Assembly: GCA_025994075.1 (NCBI GenBank)
Contig: JAMQGV010000040.1
Span: 122,357 to 186,356 of the forward strand
Direction: 5' to 3'
Source: Vicinamibacteria bacterium
GTDB taxonomy: Bacteria > Acidobacteriota > Vicinamibacteria > Fen-336
Length of the DNA: 64,000 nt
Below the pieces are notes generated by a model. It did not search any database and was not told the origin of the DNA. It saw only the letters and a list, made by a program, of their open reading frames with translations. How positions within the stretch are numbered: position 1 is the stretch's first letter; every line of letters starts with the position of its first letter. This document shows positions 8,942 to 23,728 of the stretch, piece after piece. Both the position numbers and the translations under genes were made by a program.

Positions 8942-9472
8942 ATGCGCCGCCTGCTGATCCCCGCCGCCTTCGGCTTCACCCTGCTCGCCTGCGGCGGCTC
9001 CTCCGCGGCCTTCGCCGGCCCCTCGACCCCGTCGCCGACACCGCCGGCCGCCGCCACCACTCCGACCCCCGCGGTCGCGGCCACTCCCACGCTCGAGAGC
9101 ATCCTGTTCGCGGACATCCAGGACGAGTGGCGCGCGGAGGCGATCTACGCCCGCGTGCTCGCCGACTTCGGCGACCTGCGCCCGTTCGCCAACATCATCT
9201 GGGCGGAGCGGCGCCACGCGGCCGCGGTCGAGGCGCTGCTCGACGCGCGCGGCATCCCGCTACCGCCCCGCGCGACGACGGTCGACACGGCCCCCCGCTT
9301 CGCCACCTTCCGCGAAGCCTGCGCCGCGGCCTACCAGGCCGAGGTGGAGAACGTGGCCCTCTACGACACCCAGATGAAGCTGGACCTCCCGCCGGACGTG
9401 ATGGCGGTCCTGCAAGCCAACCGCGACGCCTCGTACTACAACCACATGCCGGCCTTCGCCCGCTGCCGCTGA
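8942..9472 (+). CDS. DUF2202 ferritin-like exported protein
   Basis: 176 residues from the ATG at 8942. The N-terminus has a lipoprotein-like hydrophobic stretch with LLACGGS, so it may be lipidated at Cys17, then a Pro/Thr-rich linker to about residue 50. The remaining domain fits DUF2202: DIQDEWRAEAIYARVLADFG, PFANIIWAERRHAAAVEAL, then AYQAEVENVALYD. Glu and His spacing (E..., ExxH) resembles the four-helix ferritin-like fold with a di-metal site. Third gene of the sigma-54 operon. Probable periplasmic or surface metal-binding or redox protein; function unproven. Confidence 0.8.
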   Translation: MRRLLIPAAFGFTLLACGGSSAAFAGPSTPSPTPPAAATTPTPAVAATPTLESILFADIQDEWRAEAIYARVLADFGDLRPFANIIWAERRHAAAVEALLDARGIPLPPRATTVDTAPRFATFREACAAAYQAEVENVALYDTQMKLDLPPDVMAVLQANRDASYYNHMPAFARCR

Positions 9473-9493
9473 GCGGCTGCTGGCGAAGCGGGA

Positions 9494-9509
9494 CTCGGTC
9501 CGGACCGAG
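9494..9509. terminator. Perfect hairpin between convergent genes
   Basis: CTCGGTCC and GGACCGAG are exactly complementary and adjacent, in the 72-base gap between the DUF2202 gene and the convergent kinase gene. There is no U-run on either side, so it is not a classical intrinsic terminator, but its position suits a bidirectional transcript end. Confidence 0.4.
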
Positions 9510-9544
9510 CGCGCAGCACCGCGCGTCGACGCTGACGGGGGTCG

Positions 9545-11902
<2,358 letters not shown>

Positions 11903-11913
11903 CGGGCGGTCGC

Positions 11914-13398
11914 CTACTTCTTCCGCGGCTCCAGCGCGCCGCGGAGCTTGTCGGCGAGGGAGCCGAAGCTCCCCGCCTGGGTCGTCGCCGTGCGCGCCGC
12001 GTAGTCGCCGACCTCCGCGCGCTCCGCGGCTTCCGCGATCGCCTTCACGCTGAGACGGACGCGGCGGCGCGCGGGATCGGCGTCGAGCACGACCACCTCG
12101 AGCTCGGAGCCGACCGGGAACGCGCTGCGCAGCTCCGTTTCGCGGGCGACGCCGGTCTCGCTGACGGGCACCAGGCCCGTGACGCCGGGGCCGAGGAAGA
12201 CGAACACGCCCATCTTGTCGTGGCGCTCGACCTTGCCCTTGAGTCGCGCCCCGGTGACGATCGCGGGCGTGCGCGCCGTGCCCGCGCGCGGCGAGCCCTC
12301 GTCCACGAGCGCGACGCCGATCCGCTTCTTCTCGGGGTCGACGCTCAGGACCTCGAAGGCGGCGCTCATGCCGATGGTGACCGACTTCGCCCAGCCGCCC
12401 GCCTTGCCCGTGGGCGCGAAGGTCGAGGCGTGGGCGAGGCCTTCGATCCCGGGCGCCAGCTCGACGAAGGCGCCGAACTCGGCGAGGCGGGTGACGCGGC
12501 CGGTGTGCACCTGGCCGACTTCGTACTGCTCCGCGACGGTCGACCACGGGTCGGCAGTGAGCTGCTTCAGGCCGAGCGCGATCTTGCCGTCTTCGACCCG
12601 CAGCACCTTGACCGTCAGCTCTTCGCCGGGGCTCACCAGCTTCGCCGGGTCCGCGCCGCGCGACCAGCTCATCTCGGAGGCGTGGAGCAGCCCCTGCACG
12701 CCGCCGCCGAGGTCGACGAACGCGCCGAACTCGCGGATCGAGACGACGCGGCCGGTCAGCACCGCGTCGGGCACCACCTGCTGGCGGACCTCCTCGGCGC
12801 GCGCCTGCTGCTCTTCTTCCAGCAGCCGGCGGCGGGAGATCACGAACTTGTGCCCGCCCTCCCGGAACTCGACGATCCGGAACGCGTAGACGTGGCCCAC
12901 GTGGGCGGCCGGATCGGAATCGCGCCCGTCGCCGATCTGCGACTGCGGGCAGAACGCGCGCAGGCCCGCGACGCTCACCTCGTAGCCGGCCTTGACGGCC
13001 TTCTCGACCTTGCCCTCCACGGGCAGGCCGGAGTGGAAGGCGTTCTCGAGCTGCGCCGCGCTCGCGGCACCGCGCTGGAGCCGCCGCGACAGCTTGATGC
13101 CGCCGCTGATCGACACCACCGTGGCGTGGATGCGGTCGCCGACTGCCGCCTCGATCCGCCCTTCGTCGTTCTTCAGCTCGTTGACGGCGAGCGTGGCCTC
13201 GCCCTTGCCGCCGACGTCGACGAGCGCGACCTCGGGGCCCAGCGCCACGATCGTGCCTTCGACCGCCGCGCCCACCTCGATCTTCTGCGCCCGGCTGGAG
13301 GCGAACGACGCCTCCAGCATCCGCGCGAACTCGCCGCTGTCGCCCGCCCCGTCGCCCGTCGTCTCGTCTTCGCTGCCGAAATCGATGTCGTCGCTCAA
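11914..13398 (-). CDS. S1 RNA-binding protein with five S1 domains (RpsA-like)
   Basis: 494 residues from a TTG start after GGGAGAGTGGGCGC. After an acidic N-terminus, five S1 OB-fold repeats are visible at about 42-105, 124-193, 212-282, 295-362 and 379-450, with hallmark strings such as GRVVSIREFGAFVDL and GLLHASEMSW. The last 40 residues are basic and helical. Ribosomal protein S1 usually has four to six such domains and brings mRNA to the 30S subunit, so this is either S1 or a paralogue; repeats 1 and 5 are divergent. A TAGTCT hexamer (13426-13421, minus strand) is a possible -10. Confidence 0.85.
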   Translation of the reverse strand: MSDDIDFGSEDETTGDGAGDSGEFARMLEASFASSRAQKIEVGAAVEGTIVALGPEVALVDVGGKGEATLAVNELKNDEGRIEAAVGDRIHATVVSISGGIKLSRRLQRGAASAAQLENAFHSGLPVEGKVEKAVKAGYEVSVAGLRAFCPQSQIGDGRDSDPAAHVGHVYAFRIVEFREGGHKFVISRRRLLEEEQQARAEEVRQQVVPDAVLTGRVVSIREFGAFVDLGGGVQGLLHASEMSWSRGADPAKLVSPGEELTVKVLRVEDGKIALGLKQLTADPWSTVAEQYEVGQVHTGRVTRLAEFGAFVELAPGIEGLAHASTFAPTGKAGGWAKSVTIGMSAAFEVLSVDPEKKRIGVALVDEGSPRAGTARTPAIVTGARLKGKVERHDKMGVFVFLGPGVTGLVPVSETGVARETELRSAFPVGSELEVVVLDADPARRRVRLSVKAIAEAAERAEVGDYAARTATTQAGSFGSLADKLRGALEPRKK

Positions 13399-13438
13399 GC
13401 GCCCACTCTCCCGGAGCGCAAGACTACCGCGAGCCGGA

Positions 13439-14323
13439 TCAGCGCGCGTCGACGAGGGCGAGCAGGCGCTGCGGGGCGAGACGGGCCTCGGCAGGGCGCG
13501 GCAGGTCGATGGCGTCGCCGTCGAGCTGGAGAAGGGCGCCGGGCGAAGGCTCGAAGATGACGTGGCGCACGGGGCGCAGCTCGGTGTCGGCGCGGCGCAG
13601 GTGGCGCCCGAAGAAGAGGGCGAACGCGAAGCCCGCGGTCGCCCACAAGCCGCGGCCGCGGAACACCAGCAGCTCGAGCTGGCCGTCGTCGAAGCGCCCG
13701 TCGGGGGCGACGCGGTAGGGCCCGGCCACCTCCGAGATGTTGCACACCATGGCGCCCGTGCAGCGCACGAGCTCGCCGTCGGCCCGGACGACCACTTCCG
13801 GAAAGCGGTAGCGGAGCAGCACGGGCACGCTGGCCAGGATCACCCCGGGAAGGCCGAGCCAGGCCTTGAGCCGGGAGCCCGCGACGCGCTCCATGAGATG
13901 GGCCTCGGGGCCCGAGGAGGCCTGCATCAGGAACGGCTGCCCCCCGCAGAGCCCGACGTCGATCGGGCGCGCGGGCAGGGCCCCGATCCGGGCCGCGGCC
14001 GGCAGCGCCTTCGACGGCAGCCCGAACGCGATGGCGACGACGTTGGTCGTGCCGCCCGGCACGATGCCGAGCGCCGTCTGCGTGCCGAGCAACCCGGTCG
14101 CCACCTCGCGCACGGTGCCGTCGCCACCCCACGCCACCGCGACCTCGACGCCGTCGCGCGCCGCCTCGGTCGCCAGCTCCGTGGCGTGGCCCGGCGCCCG
14201 GGTAGGCGCGGCCTTCGCGTCGAGCCCGCCGCTCCGCAGTGCCGCGAGCACGGCTTCGAGGCCCGGTCCCCGGCCGCGCGGCCCCGCGGCCGGATTGAAG
14301 ATGAGACGCGCCGTTCGACTCAC
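13439..14323 (-). CDS. Diacylglycerol/lipid kinase family protein (DagK/YegS-like)
   Basis: 294 residues with a GTG start. The N-terminal DAGK catalytic domain has NPAAG (10-14), the nucleotide-binding GGDGT (66-70) and PGGTTN (89-94). The C-terminal beta domain includes EVVVRADGE and PDGRFDDGQLELLVFRGRG. Members phosphorylate diacylglycerol, ceramide-like lipids or undecaprenol in the inner leaflet using ATP. Substrate not predictable. Divergent from the SGNH/MBOAT pair across a 71-base promoter region. Confidence 0.9.
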   Translation of the reverse strand: MSRTARLIFNPAAGPRGRGPGLEAVLAALRSGGLDAKAAPTRAPGHATELATEAARDGVEVAVAWGGDGTVREVATGLLGTQTALGIVPGGTTNVVAIAFGLPSKALPAAARIGALPARPIDVGLCGGQPFLMQASSGPEAHLMERVAGSRLKAWLGLPGVILASVPVLLRYRFPEVVVRADGELVRCTGAMVCNISEVAGPYRVAPDGRFDDGQLELLVFRGRGLWATAGFAFALFFGRHLRRADTELRPVRHVIFEPSPGALLQLDGDAIDLPRPAEARLAPQRLLALVDAR

Positions 14324-14357
14324 GCGGCGCCGACGCTAGCACGCCGCGGTTCCCGTT

Positions 14358-14386
14358 TTGACAAGCGTGCGGGGGCACCCGAGACT
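14358..14386 (+). promoter_or_regulatory. Sigma-70-type promoter before the SGNH/MBOAT genes
   Basis: TTGACA at 14358-14363 is a perfect -35. Seventeen bases later GAGACT (14381-14386) is a half-matching -10. The GTG start lies eight bases further at 14395 with no ribosome-binding site, so the transcript would be leaderless or nearly so. Confidence 0.5.
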
Positions 14387-14394
14387 CCGGCGCC

Positions 14395-15402
14395 GTGCGG
14401 TCGCTCGCGGGAGTGCTTCTGGCGTTGCTGCTGATGGAGGGCCTGGTGCGCCAGGTCTACCAGCGGCCGCTCGCCCACCACCCGGACTTCGGGCCGACGA
14501 TCCGGCCTGGGGCCCGGGTCGTCTGGCGCATCGAGGGCAACGGGGTCAGCCACTGGACCGATCACGGCGTGCGGGGCACGGAGCCCGTCGTCCCCGGCGA
14601 GGCGCCGCTGCTGGTGCTGGGCAGTTCCCAGACAGAGGCGCTCCAGGTCGACGACGACGAGGTGTACACGGCGGTCGTCGAGGCTGAACTGCGGCGCCGC
14701 GGGCTCGGGGCGCGCGTGCGGAACGCGGGCCGGTCCGGGGCCTCGGCGGCGGACTACGCCGCGTGGGCCCCCGTGTACCGGCGCCTCTTCGGGCCGCGGC
14801 ACGTCGCGATCCAGCTCGCGCCAGCGGACCTCGGCGAGGACGCGTGGGGCGGCTCCGGCGGGCGCTTCGAGCGCCGGGCCGACGGCACCCTGACGGCGAC
14901 GCCGCGACCGGTCGCGCGGCCCGCTCCCTGGCGCGAGGCGCTGGCCCCGCTGGTCAATCGCAGCATGCTGCTGGTCTACGGCGCCTACCGCTTCGCCGAA
15001 TTCCGGGCAGCGCAGGCGGCCCAGCCGCCGCTCTTCTCGGCCGGCGAGTCGCGGCCCGCGCCGGCGCCGACGCCGCCTCCGTCGTTCCCGGTCGAGGAAG
15101 AACTGGACCTGCTGCAGTCCGGGTTCGACGGCAGGGTCAGCTTCGTGTTCACGCCCGAGGTCGGGCCGGGAGAGCCGGCGCAGGCGGTCGGCGACGTCGA
15201 GCGCCGGTTCCTGGACTGGTGCCGCGTCCGCGGCGCGCGCTGCGCCAGCGCGCGCGCGGCCTTCGAAGCCCTGCTCGCGGACGGCCGCTCGCCGTTCGGG
15301 TTCGCGAACACGCGATTCGGCCGGGGCCACCTCAACCGCGAGGGCCATCGCGCCGTCGCCGAGGCCCTGCTCGGGGCGCTGCCGCTGCGTGAGCTTCGCT
15401 AG
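14395..15402 (+). CDS. SGNH-fold membrane-anchored hydrolase-like protein, partner of MBOAT
   Basis: 335 residues from GTG at 14395. One N-terminal hydrophobic anchor (LAGVLLALLLMEGLV) precedes a periplasmic SGNH/GDSL fold: block I is VLGSSQTE (Ser near 78), and block V is HLNREGHRAVAEALL near the C-terminus (about 312-326). A Pro-rich loop lies around residues 222-240. Adjacent MBOAT acyltransferases commonly work with such SGNH proteins (DltD-, AlgX/AlgJ- or PatB-like) to O-acylate cell-surface polymers. The overlap of its end with the MBOAT start by 14 bases supports coupling. Confidence 0.75.
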   Translation: MRSLAGVLLALLLMEGLVRQVYQRPLAHHPDFGPTIRPGARVVWRIEGNGVSHWTDHGVRGTEPVVPGEAPLLVLGSSQTEALQVDDDEVYTAVVEAELRRRGLGARVRNAGRSGASAADYAAWAPVYRRLFGPRHVAIQLAPADLGEDAWGGSGGRFERRADGTLTATPRPVARPAPWREALAPLVNRSMLLVYGAYRFAEFRAAQAAQPPLFSAGESRPAPAPTPPPSFPVEEELDLLQSGFDGRVSFVFTPEVGPGEPAQAVGDVERRFLDWCRVRGARCASARAAFEALLADGRSPFGFANTRFGRGHLNREGHRAVAEALLGALPLRELR

Positions 15403-16834
15403 CCCCGTCTTCTTCGCCTTCGTCGCCGTCGTGCTCTTCGGGCTGGCCGTGCTGCGGCGACACGGCGCGCGCACGCTGGCGCTGGGCCTGGCGTCGTGCC
15501 TGTTCTACGCCGCCTGGGACTGGCGCTACCTCGGCCTGCTGCTGCTGGTGAGCGGGATCGACTACGCCTGCGCGGCGGCCATCCACGCCAGCGCCGAGCC
15601 GGCGCGGCGGCGCCACTTCCTGCTGCTGAGCGTCGTGTCCAACCTCGCGATCCTGGGCTGGTTCAAGTACTACGGCTTCTTCGCGTCGAACCTGGCGCTG
15701 GCCGGCGTGTCGCTGCCGGCGCTCGAGATCCTGCTGCCGGCGGGCATCAGCTTCTACACCTTCAAGTCGATGAGCTACACCATCGACGTCTACCGCCGCG
15801 AAATCGAACCCGCCCGCAACTGGCGCGACTACGCCACGTTCGTCAGCTTCTTCCCCGAGCTGATCGCCGGCCCCATCGTGCGCGCCTCGGTCTTCCTGCC
15901 GCAGATGGCGCGCACGCTCGGGCCCACCCGTTCGCGGCTGGCGATCGGCGGGTCGCTGTTCCTGCTCGGCCTGACCAAGAAGGTGGTCGTCGCCGACCGC
16001 CTCGCGGTGGTCGCCGACGCCGTGTTCGCCTCCCCGGCCGCCTGGGACCCGGTGACGGTGTGGCTGGGGCTGCTCGCCTACACCCTGCAGATCTACTGCG
16101 ACTTCTCGGGTTACTCGGACATGGCGATCGGCACCGCCCACGCCATCGGCTTCGACCTGCCCGAGAACTTCGACATGCCGTACCTCGCGGCGAGCGTGGC
16201 CGAGTTCTGGCGCCGCTGGCACATCACGCTCAGCACCTGGCTGCGCGACTACCTCTACATCCCGCTCGGGGGCAACCGCAGCGGGGCCGCGCGCACGGAG
16301 ATCAACCTGATGGCGACGATGCTGCTGGGCGGGCTGTGGCACGGCGCCTCGTGGAACTTCGTGCTGTGGGGCGCGCTGCACGGCGGGGCCCTGGTCGTGC
16401 ACCGGGCCTGGAGCCGGCTGGGGCGGCCGCTCCCGCGGCCGATCGCCACGGCGATCACCTTCGCGTTCGTCGCCGCCTGCTGGGTGCCGTTCAGGGCGAC
16501 GTCGTTCGCCGACACGCGGACGATCTTCGAGCGGCTGGCCGGTTTCGGCGACGGCGTCGCGTGGCTTCCGGTCAGCGTGCCGGCCTGCGCGGCGCTGGCC
16601 CTGCTCGGCCACGCGCTGGGCGTGGCCGCCCGCGAGGCCGCGGCCGGCGCGCCGCGCGCGCGCCGGCTGTTCGCGGCCTTCGACGCGCGCGTCGAGCGCG
16701 ACCCGATCCGGGGCGTCTCGGTCCGGCTCGGCGGCCGCACCGCGGGCGGCGCCGCGCTCGTCTCGTTCTGGCTGCTGTTCGTCTACTACTTCGCGGAGAC
16801 GGACTCCTCCCCGTTCATCTACTTCCAGTTCTAG
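15389..16834 (+). CDS. MBOAT family membrane O-acyltransferase (AlgI/DltB-like)
   Basis: 481 residues from GTG at 15389 with about ten or more membrane helices. Family signatures: FKYYGFF, LPAGISFYTFKSMSYTIDVYR, AGPIVR, YCDFSGYSDMAIG, FWRRWHITLSTWLRDYLYIPLGGNR and the catalytic-His region LLGGLWHGASWNF (about 312-324) with a second conserved His in ALHGG. It moves an acyl group across the inner membrane for attachment to an extracellular polysaccharide or other polymer. The upstream SGNH protein is the probable transferase partner. The target polymer is not identifiable because no polymer synthesis genes are adjacent. Confidence 0.93.
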   Translation: MSFASPVFFAFVAVVLFGLAVLRRHGARTLALGLASCLFYAAWDWRYLGLLLLVSGIDYACAAAIHASAEPARRRHFLLLSVVSNLAILGWFKYYGFFASNLALAGVSLPALEILLPAGISFYTFKSMSYTIDVYRREIEPARNWRDYATFVSFFPELIAGPIVRASVFLPQMARTLGPTRSRLAIGGSLFLLGLTKKVVVADRLAVVADAVFASPAAWDPVTVWLGLLAYTLQIYCDFSGYSDMAIGTAHAIGFDLPENFDMPYLAASVAEFWRRWHITLSTWLRDYLYIPLGGNRSGAARTEINLMATMLLGGLWHGASWNFVLWGALHGGALVVHRAWSRLGRPLPRPIATAITFAFVAACWVPFRATSFADTRTIFERLAGFGDGVAWLPVSVPACAALALLGHALGVAAREAAAGAPRARRLFAAFDARVERDPIRGVSVRLGGRTAGGAALVSFWLLFVYYFAETDSSPFIYFQF

Positions 16835-18975
16835 CGGCTCGGGACCGGGAACCCGCGGTCGCGCATCAGGGCGTCGATCCTGGCGTCGCGGCCGCGGAAG
16901 GCGCGGTAGGCGTCGGCGGGATCGACGGCGTTGCGCGGCGCGAACAGGTGCTCGACCAGCCGCTTCGCGACCCCCGCGTCGTAGAAGCCGCCCGGCGCCT
17001 CGGCGAACGCCTCCGCCGCGTCCGAGGTCAGCACGTCGGCCCACAGGTAGCCGTAGTAGCCCGCCGAGTAGCCCTCGCCCGAGAACACGTGGGTGAAGTG
17101 CGGGCTGCGGTGGCGCATCACGATCTGCTTCGGCATCCCGAGCCGCGCCAGCTCCTCGCGCTCGAAGGCGTCGGGGTCGATCCCCTTCGGGTCGACCATG
17201 TGGTAGCGCATGTCGAGGATCGCCGAGGCCAGGTACTCGGTCGTCTCGAAGCCCTGGTTGAAGGTCTTGGCGCGGCGGATCTTCTCGACCAGCTCCTTCG
17301 GCATCGGCTTCCCGGTCTTCGCGTGGACCAGGTAGCCCTGGATCACCTCGTCGGTCAGCAGCCAGCGCTCGAGGAGCTGCGACTGGAACTCGGTGTAGTC
17401 GCGCACGCCGCCGTTGAGCGTCGGGTAGGCGACGTTCGAGGCCAGCGAGTGCAGCGCGTGGCCGAACTCGTGGAAGAAGGTCTCGGCGTCGCTCCACGAC
17501 ACCAGCACCGGCTCGCCGGGGGCGGGCTTCACGAAGTTGGAGTTGTTGGAGGCGAGCACGGTCTTCCTGCCGTCGAAGGTCTCGTGGCCGCGATAGGACG
17601 TCGCCCACGCACCGGAGCGCTTGCCGGGCCGCGCGAACGGGTCGAGGTACCACAGGCCGACGTGGGCGCCCGTCTTCGCGTCCGTCACCTCCCACACCTT
17701 CACGTCGGGGTGGAAGACCGGGATGGAGCCCTCCTTCACGGGCGTGAACCTGAAGCCGAAGATGCGGCCGGCCGCGTAGAACATGCCCTCGCGCAGGCGG
17801 TCGAGCTGGAGGTACTGCTTGACCTCGTCGGAGTCGAGGTCGTAGGTCGCCTTGCGCACCTTCTCGGCGTAGTAGCGGTAGTCCCACGGCTCGATCGTGA
17901 TGCCGGCGCCCTCCTCGTCGGCGATCGCCTGCATCGCGGCGACCTCCTCCGCCACGCGGGCCGCGGCCGGCTTCCACACGGCCTCGAGCAGAGAGAGAGC
18001 GCGGTCGGGCGTCTTCGCCATCCGGTTCTGCAGCCGCCACGCGGCGTAGTTGGGGTAACCGAGCAGCTTCACGCGCTCGTCGCGGAGCTGCAGGATCTCG
18101 GCGATCAGCTTGTTGTTGTCGCGCTCGTCGCCGTTGTCGCCGCGCGAGTAGTACGTGCGCCACACCTTCTCGCGCAGGCTGCGGTCGTGGGCGAAGGTGA
18201 GGAAGGGGTCCATCGACGAGCGGGTGTTGGTGACGGCGTAGTCGCCCTTGCGCTCGCCCTTCTGCGCCGCCGCCGCGGCGGCCGCGGCCGCCAGGAACGA
18301 CTCGGGGAGCCCGCCGGCCTGCTCCTTGGAGAAGTACGTGACGTAGCCCTCCTCGTCGGCCAGCACGTTGTTGGCGAACGCGGTGTGCAGCGCTGCCAGC
18401 TTCTTCTGGATCTCCGCGTAGCGGGCCTTCTTGTCGCCCTGCAGCGTCGCGCCGTTGCTGGCGAAGCCGTCGTGGACGAGCCACACCAGCCGCTGCTGGT
18501 CGGGCCGCAGCTTCTTCGTCTCCGGGCTCTCGTGGACCGCCTTCACGCGCGCGAACAGCGCGTCGTTCTGGGTGATCTTCGAGTTGAACTCGGCGAGCTT
18601 CGGCGACATCTCGCGCTGGACCGCGCGGAACTCGGGCGTCGAGAGGTTGCCGCCCCACAGGCCGAAGTAGACGAACACGCGGCCGAGCTCGTCGCCCGCG
18701 CGCTCGAGCGCCACGATCGTGTTCTCGAACGTGGGCGGCGCCGGGTCGTTGGCGATGGCGTCGATCTCGGCGAGGTTCTTCGCCATCGCCGCCTCGAGCG
18801 CCGGCTTCAGCGCCGCGAGGTCCATCTTGTCGAACGCGGGCACTCCGCCGTGGGGCCCGGTCCACTCGGCGAGCAGCGGGTTTTCGGCGGCGGCAGGCGC
18901 TGGAGCCTGGGCGAAGGCGGCCGGCGAGGCCAGGCTCAGCCCGAGCCCGGCGAGGAGAAGCAAGGGGACGCGCAT
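16831..18975 (-). CDS. dcp: M3-family peptidyl-dipeptidase (Dcp-like), exported
   Basis: 714 residues from an ATG preceded by CGGAGGGTCATC. The signal peptide ends AAFAQ. The large helical peptidase_M3 domain carries the zinc site HEFGH (about residue 503, FFHEFGHALHSL) and downstream residues such as the GYSAGYYGYLWADV region typical of Dcp/oligopeptidase A. It cleaves small peptides in the periplasm, releasing dipeptides from C-termini. A TAGACT hexamer near 19012-19007 (minus strand) is a likely -10. Its stop codon shares the bases CTAG with the stop of the convergent MBOAT gene. Confidence 0.93.
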   Translation of the reverse strand: MRVPLLLLAGLGLSLASPAAFAQAPAPAAAENPLLAEWTGPHGGVPAFDKMDLAALKPALEAAMAKNLAEIDAIANDPAPPTFENTIVALERAGDELGRVFVYFGLWGGNLSTPEFRAVQREMSPKLAEFNSKITQNDALFARVKAVHESPETKKLRPDQQRLVWLVHDGFASNGATLQGDKKARYAEIQKKLAALHTAFANNVLADEEGYVTYFSKEQAGGLPESFLAAAAAAAAAQKGERKGDYAVTNTRSSMDPFLTFAHDRSLREKVWRTYYSRGDNGDERDNNKLIAEILQLRDERVKLLGYPNYAAWRLQNRMAKTPDRALSLLEAVWKPAAARVAEEVAAMQAIADEEGAGITIEPWDYRYYAEKVRKATYDLDSDEVKQYLQLDRLREGMFYAAGRIFGFRFTPVKEGSIPVFHPDVKVWEVTDAKTGAHVGLWYLDPFARPGKRSGAWATSYRGHETFDGRKTVLASNNSNFVKPAPGEPVLVSWSDAETFFHEFGHALHSLASNVAYPTLNGGVRDYTEFQSQLLERWLLTDEVIQGYLVHAKTGKPMPKELVEKIRRAKTFNQGFETTEYLASAILDMRYHMVDPKGIDPDAFEREELARLGMPKQIVMRHRSPHFTHVFSGEGYSAGYYGYLWADVLTSDAAEAFAEAPGGFYDAGVAKRLVEHLFAPRNAVDPADAYRAFRGRDARIDALMRDRGFPVPSR

Positions 18976-19059
18976 GATGACCCTCCGATCGGACGAACGG
19001 GTCAGTCTAGCTCCGCCCGGCGGCGCCTCCGATCCAGCGACTTGTACCCGTGTGCAGCC

Positions 19060-19857
19060 CTACGGCGTGCGGGCCTTCTTCAGGATCTCCGGGCCCGCTT
19101 CGCCGAAGTACTTGACGACCAGGCGGCTCCAGGTCTGCGTCCTGCGCACGTTGTCGACGTACGCGTTCAGCTCGCGCAGCAGCTCGGGCTCGCCCTTGCG
19201 CACCGCCCACGCCAGGCTGCCGGGCGGGCCGAGGAACAAGCCGAGCTGCACGTCCGGGTCCTCGCGCGAGAGCGCGATCGCGCTCTCCACGCCCCACACC
19301 GCGGCGCCGACGCGGCCGCTCTTCAGGGCCTCGCCGAAGGAGCCGGCCGCGAGGCCGTCGTCGACGTTCGACTCGGGCACGCCCGCGGCGGCGATCGCCT
19401 CCGCCATGCTGGTGCCGCGAATGGTGCCCACCTTCTCGGCGCGGAGTTGTTCGAGCGTGGCGATCGGCGGCTTCGGCTTGCGGTTGATCACCACGTTGCG
19501 GGTCGGGAACACCTCGTTCGTGAACTCGATCACCTTCTTGCGCGACTCGGTCACGGTGAAGCGCCCGGCCACCACGTCGCCCTTCTTCGCCTGCAGCGCG
19601 GGCAGCAGGGCGTCCCAGGTCGGCACGTTGACGAGTTCGAGCTTCAGCTTGTGGAGCGAGGCGAACCCCTGCAGCACCTCGTGGTCGAACCCCGGCGCCG
19701 CCCCCGGCCTGTCGGCGAAGAACTCGGGGCGCTTCTCGTCGTGGACGTAGAGCACGCGAAGCGCACCCCGCTGCTTCACCTCGGCCCAGTCGGCCGCCGC
19801 CGGCGCGGCGACCGCGAGCGCGATCACCCCGGCCAGCACGCCACGCGCGTGGTGCAT
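19060..19857 (-). CDS. Periplasmic amino-acid-type solute-binding protein
   Basis: 265 residues with a signal peptide ending AAPAAAD. The fold matches bacterial extracellular solute-binding family 3: GALRVLYVHDE, PGFDHEVLQGFA, WDALLPALQAKKGDVVAGRFTVTESRKKVIEFTNEVF, then the second lobe KVGTIRGTSMAEAI and GSFGEALKSGRVGAAVWGVE. No ABC permease or ATPase gene is nearby, so it may serve a transporter elsewhere or have become a sensor or enzyme-like protein, as some family-3 proteins have. The RFTVTESRKK segment replaces the usual substrate-carboxylate motif variant with a similar Arg. Confidence 0.9.
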   Translation of the reverse strand: MHHARGVLAGVIALAVAAPAAADWAEVKQRGALRVLYVHDEKRPEFFADRPGAAPGFDHEVLQGFASLHKLKLELVNVPTWDALLPALQAKKGDVVAGRFTVTESRKKVIEFTNEVFPTRNVVINRKPKPPIATLEQLRAEKVGTIRGTSMAEAIAAAGVPESNVDDGLAAGSFGEALKSGRVGAAVWGVESAIALSREDPDVQLGLFLGPPGSLAWAVRKGEPELLRELNAYVDNVRRTQTWSRLVVKYFGEAGPEILKKARTP

Positions 19858-19885
19858 GCCTCACCCCCTCTGCTGGATGCCGGCC

Positions 19886-19914
19886 ACGCTACGACCGGCG
19901 CCCGCCCGCGTCAA
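19886..19914 (-). promoter_or_regulatory. Sigma-70-type promoter of the solute-binding protein gene
   Basis: On the minus strand TTGACG (19914-19909) is separated by 17 bases from TAGCGT (19891-19886), followed by a purine-rich GAGGGGGTGAGG ribosome-binding region before the ATG at 19857. Confidence 0.5.
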
Positions 19915-19942
19915 GCCCGCCGGGCCGCGCGGCGCAGTCCGC

Positions 19943-23638
<3,696 letters not shown>

Positions 23639-23648
23639 GACAGCCCAG

Positions 23649-23654
23649 TTTATC
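23649..23654 (-). promoter_or_regulatory. -10 element of the kgd gene
   Basis: GATAAA on the minus strand, ten bases before the ATG at 23638, with only CTGGGCTGTC between. The spacing equals that of the GATAAT hexamers before the ROK kinase and the second Ser/Thr kinase gene. Confidence 0.5.
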
Positions 23655-23728
23655 GCGGCGCAGCGAATCGCCTTCCGGGGGGCCGCGATCGGGCCGGGGC
23701 GGCGTAAGCTTCGCGGCGGTTCTCCCGC

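Noticed and set aside
19060..19857. Solute-binding protein as part of an ABC transporter operon
   Set aside because: No permease or ATPase gene is adjacent on either side.
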